A stretch of DNA of 23,770 nt from positions 1 through 23,770 of the forward strand of contig DAINSQ010000072.1 in assembly GCA_036741235.1 (NCBI GenBank), in the 5' to 3' direction. Shown piece after piece: positions 22,016 to 23,770 of the stretch (position 1 is the first letter of the stretch; every line of letters starts with the position of its first letter). This stretch comes from JABWBR01 sp036741235. Lineage in GTDB: Bacteria > Bacteroidota > Bacteroidia > Chitinophagales > Saprospiraceae. The notes beneath the pieces were generated by a model, which made no database searches, had not been told where the DNA came from, and saw only the letters and a list, made by a program, of their open reading frames with translations. The position numbers and the translations under genes are program-made.

Positions 22016-23026
22016 ATGAATGAAGGAAACTCCAGGCTCCGCTTTTTATCATACGGGGTCATTATTTACATGTTGATCGCCTTTTCCTGGTGGTCGATTT
22101 TGCTTTTTATTAAAAATACCGACGCATTTGTAGCTAAACGCGATTTGCTTAAAATAGGTATGATCGCAGAAGGGTTGGTGAGCTCAGATGAAGAGTTTTA
22201 TCGCTCGGAGCGATACCAAAACCTTGAATATCAATACGAAAAACAGGAATGGATGATCCTGGGAGAAGCCGCGGTGTTTATCCTCAGCCTGGTTGTAGGC
22301 GTATGGTTGATCAACCGGGGCTACCACAAAGAAATGATCGCCGCCCGCCAGCGCCGCAACTTCCTGTTGTCTATCACCCACGAACTAAAGTCGCCGCTGG
22401 CATCCATAAAACTGGTGCTGGAAACGCTTCTGAAAAGAGAATTACCCCGCGAGCAATCGACCAAATTTGTTCAAAACGGCCTGCGCGATACGGACCGACT
22501 CACCGGCTTGGTCAACGACCTGCTGCTGTCGGCCAAACTCGAAACCGCCTACCAACCTCAGTACGAACCCCTCAACCTCGACGAATTATTTGGCGAATTG
22601 GTACAAAAAATACGCGATACCTATCCGCAAGTCGCTATTCGCCTGGAAACGTCACCCGATCTTCCACCTATATTGGCTGACAAATTGGGATTGACTTCGG
22701 TGGGGATGAATTTACTGGAAAATGCAATAAAATACGGCAACAAACACCCCGAAATAACGGTTAATCTCTCTACAGCAAATCGCTCGTTGCAAATAGATGT
22801 GGCCGACAACGGCATTGGCGTTCCCGATAGCGAAAAGAAAAAGATCTTCGCCAAGTTTTACCGGGTTGGCAACGAAGATACCCGGCAAACAAAAGGCACC
22901 GGATTGGGTTTGTTTATTGTAGCCCAAATTATCAAAACCCACCACGGCAGTATTGTTGTGTTGGATAATCAACCCAGGGGAAGTATCTTTCGCGTCAAAT
23001 TGCCGCTCGAAAACCCCGAATCTTGA
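22016..23026 (+). CDS. Membrane sensor histidine kinase
   Basis: The 336 residues have two membrane helices (about 12-32 and 79-99) flanking a short extracytoplasmic loop of about 45 residues, then a HisKA domain with the H-box SITHELKSPLASIK (phosphoacceptor H122), and a HATPase_c domain: N-box NLLENAIKYG (N236), G1 DNGIGVP (264-270), F-box FAKFYRV and G2 GTGLGLFIV (294-302). There is no HAMP or PAS domain, so the signal is sensed by the small loop or the membrane helices. It would autophosphorylate and pass the phosphate to D52 of the response regulator encoded 58 nt downstream. It lies 12 nt after the gliding-type exoprotein gene, without a visible promoter between them. Confidence 0.95.
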   Translation: MNEGNSRLRFLSYGVIIYMLIAFSWWSILLFIKNTDAFVAKRDLLKIGMIAEGLVSSDEEFYRSERYQNLEYQYEKQEWMILGEAAVFILSLVVGVWLINRGYHKEMIAARQRRNFLLSITHELKSPLASIKLVLETLLKRELPREQSTKFVQNGLRDTDRLTGLVNDLLLSAKLETAYQPQYEPLNLDELFGELVQKIRDTYPQVAIRLETSPDLPPILADKLGLTSVGMNLLENAIKYGNKHPEITVNLSTANRSLQIDVADNGIGVPDSEKKKIFAKFYRVGNEDTRQTKGTGLGLFIVAQIIKTHHGSIVVLDNQPRGSIFRVKLPLENPES

Positions 23027-23084
23027 GCTTGATTGGGGCTGTTTAAGTTTTTTCCACAGATTAACACGGAGTCAATATTAACCT

Positions 23085-23768
23085 ATGCTACGCATCCTAC
23101 TCGTCGAAGACGAAGAAAACATCAGGGACCTGGTCAAGTTCAACCTCGAATCGGAGCACTACGAAGTGGTAGCCACCGGCCATGGCCGCGAAGCCCTCAA
23201 ATGGATCGACGAACAGCACTTCGACCTGCTTATCCTCGACGTGATGCTGCCCGAAGTAGACGGCTTTCAGATCTGCGAGCAGGTGCGCCTCAGCAACCGC
23301 GAAGTGCCTATCATCTTCGTGACGGCCAAAGATACCGCTATGGACCGCATAGCCGGGCTGCGCCGCGGCGCCGACGACTACCTCACCAAACCCTTTAACC
23401 TCGAAGAATTGTTGCTGCGCGTGCAACGCCTCATACAGCGCACCAGCAAATCGCCGGAAAATACCCCCGACATCTACGAATTCGACGGCCATCAAATCAA
23501 CTTTGCCACTTTTGAAGCCCGCGGCAACGGCGGTATATTTACACTCACCAAAAAAGAAGCCATGCTGCTCAAGTTGTTGATCGACCGCAAAAACGAGGTC
23601 GTCTCCCGGCAGCAAATCCTACAATCCGTCTGGGGTTACGACGTGTACCCCTCCACTCGCACCATCGACAATTTTATCCTCTCTTTCCGAAAGTATTTTG
23701 AAAAAGACCCTAAAAACCCGGTGCGGTTTTTATCGATCCGCGGCGTGGGGTACAAGTTTGTGGGGTGA
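23085..23768 (+). CDS. OmpR/PhoB-family response regulator
   Basis: The 227-residue protein has a receiver domain (1-120) with acidic pocket E8-D9-E10, phosphoacceptor D52 in LLILDVMLPEVDG, T79 in FVTAKD and K102 in LTKPFN. The C-terminal winged helix (about 130-227) has FTLTKKEAMLLKLL, VSRQQILQSVWG, STRTIDNFI and SIRGVGYKF, as in PhoB-type DNA-binding domains. It would be a transcription regulator paired with the kinase upstream. The stop codon lies 2 nt before the window end, so the downstream context is not visible. Its targets cannot be deduced here; the adjacent surface-protein genes are plausible candidates. Confidence 0.96.
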   Translation: MLRILLVEDEENIRDLVKFNLESEHYEVVATGHGREALKWIDEQHFDLLILDVMLPEVDGFQICEQVRLSNREVPIIFVTAKDTAMDRIAGLRRGADDYLTKPFNLEELLLRVQRLIQRTSKSPENTPDIYEFDGHQINFATFEARGNGGIFTLTKKEAMLLKLLIDRKNEVVSRQQILQSVWGYDVYPSTRTIDNFILSFRKYFEKDPKNPVRFLSIRGVGYKFVG

Positions 23769-23770
23769 TT

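Overview
The window looks like a draft chromosome segment of a member of the Bacteroidota, probably a Saprospira/Lewinella-type gliding bacterium. The evidence is a T9SS type A sorting domain on one giant exoprotein, a gliding-motility-associated (type B) C-terminal domain with choice-of-anchor L, Calx-beta and SprB-like modules on another, and Bacteroidota-style promoters (TTTG or TTG, 19 nt, TAnnTTTG). A zinc-free type B ribosomal protein L31 and the Bacteroidota-type GlmU-like protein agree with this. The exact lineage is inference. One 10-base N gap shows the assembly is scaffolded.

Layout. 1-471: remnant of a HEPN/MNT toxin-antitoxin pair, with the HEPN gene cut to 46 codons and the MNT nucleotidyltransferase intact. 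598-1659: a lipoprotein whose C-terminus runs into an intergenic palindromic repeat. 1700-2479 (-): a SAM hydroxide adenosyltransferase (DUF62) family gene, divergent from phoH (2709-3698), which carries an in-frame amber codon. 3785-3991: a small unknown protein. 4063-5325: aroA, bracketed by two purine tracts. 5346-8219: an AT-rich leader with a near-consensus promoter, then an 864-residue calcineurin-type phosphoesterase joined to a C-terminal propeller-like region. 8393-9570 (-): a coupled Nudix/RluA-type pair. 9706-9975: rpmE2 and a strong terminator. 10071-13622: a run of + strand genes (GlmU-like with an assembly gap, SCO1-like copper chaperone lipoprotein, GmhB-like HAD phosphatase, DUF1963 protein). 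13850-18910 (-): a 1686-residue secreted protein of 14 repeats of about 110 residues plus a T9SS signal. 19295-23768: the gliding-type exoprotein followed closely by a sensor kinase and an OmpR-type response regulator.

How the genes fit together. The first 13.6 kb are mainly housekeeping genes (shikimate pathway, rRNA modification, ribosomal protein, copper delivery to cytochrome oxidase, envelope sugar phosphates). The last 10 kb form a cell-surface locus: two divergent T9SS cargo genes, each with its own candidate promoter, with a two-component system just downstream of the second.

Across the window, several non-coding low-complexity or palindromic repeats sit between genes and in places have entered coding ends: the lipoprotein C-terminus, the AroA C-terminus and an internal loop of the RluA-type protein. 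I saw no tRNA, rRNA, CRISPR array, transposase or phage gene.
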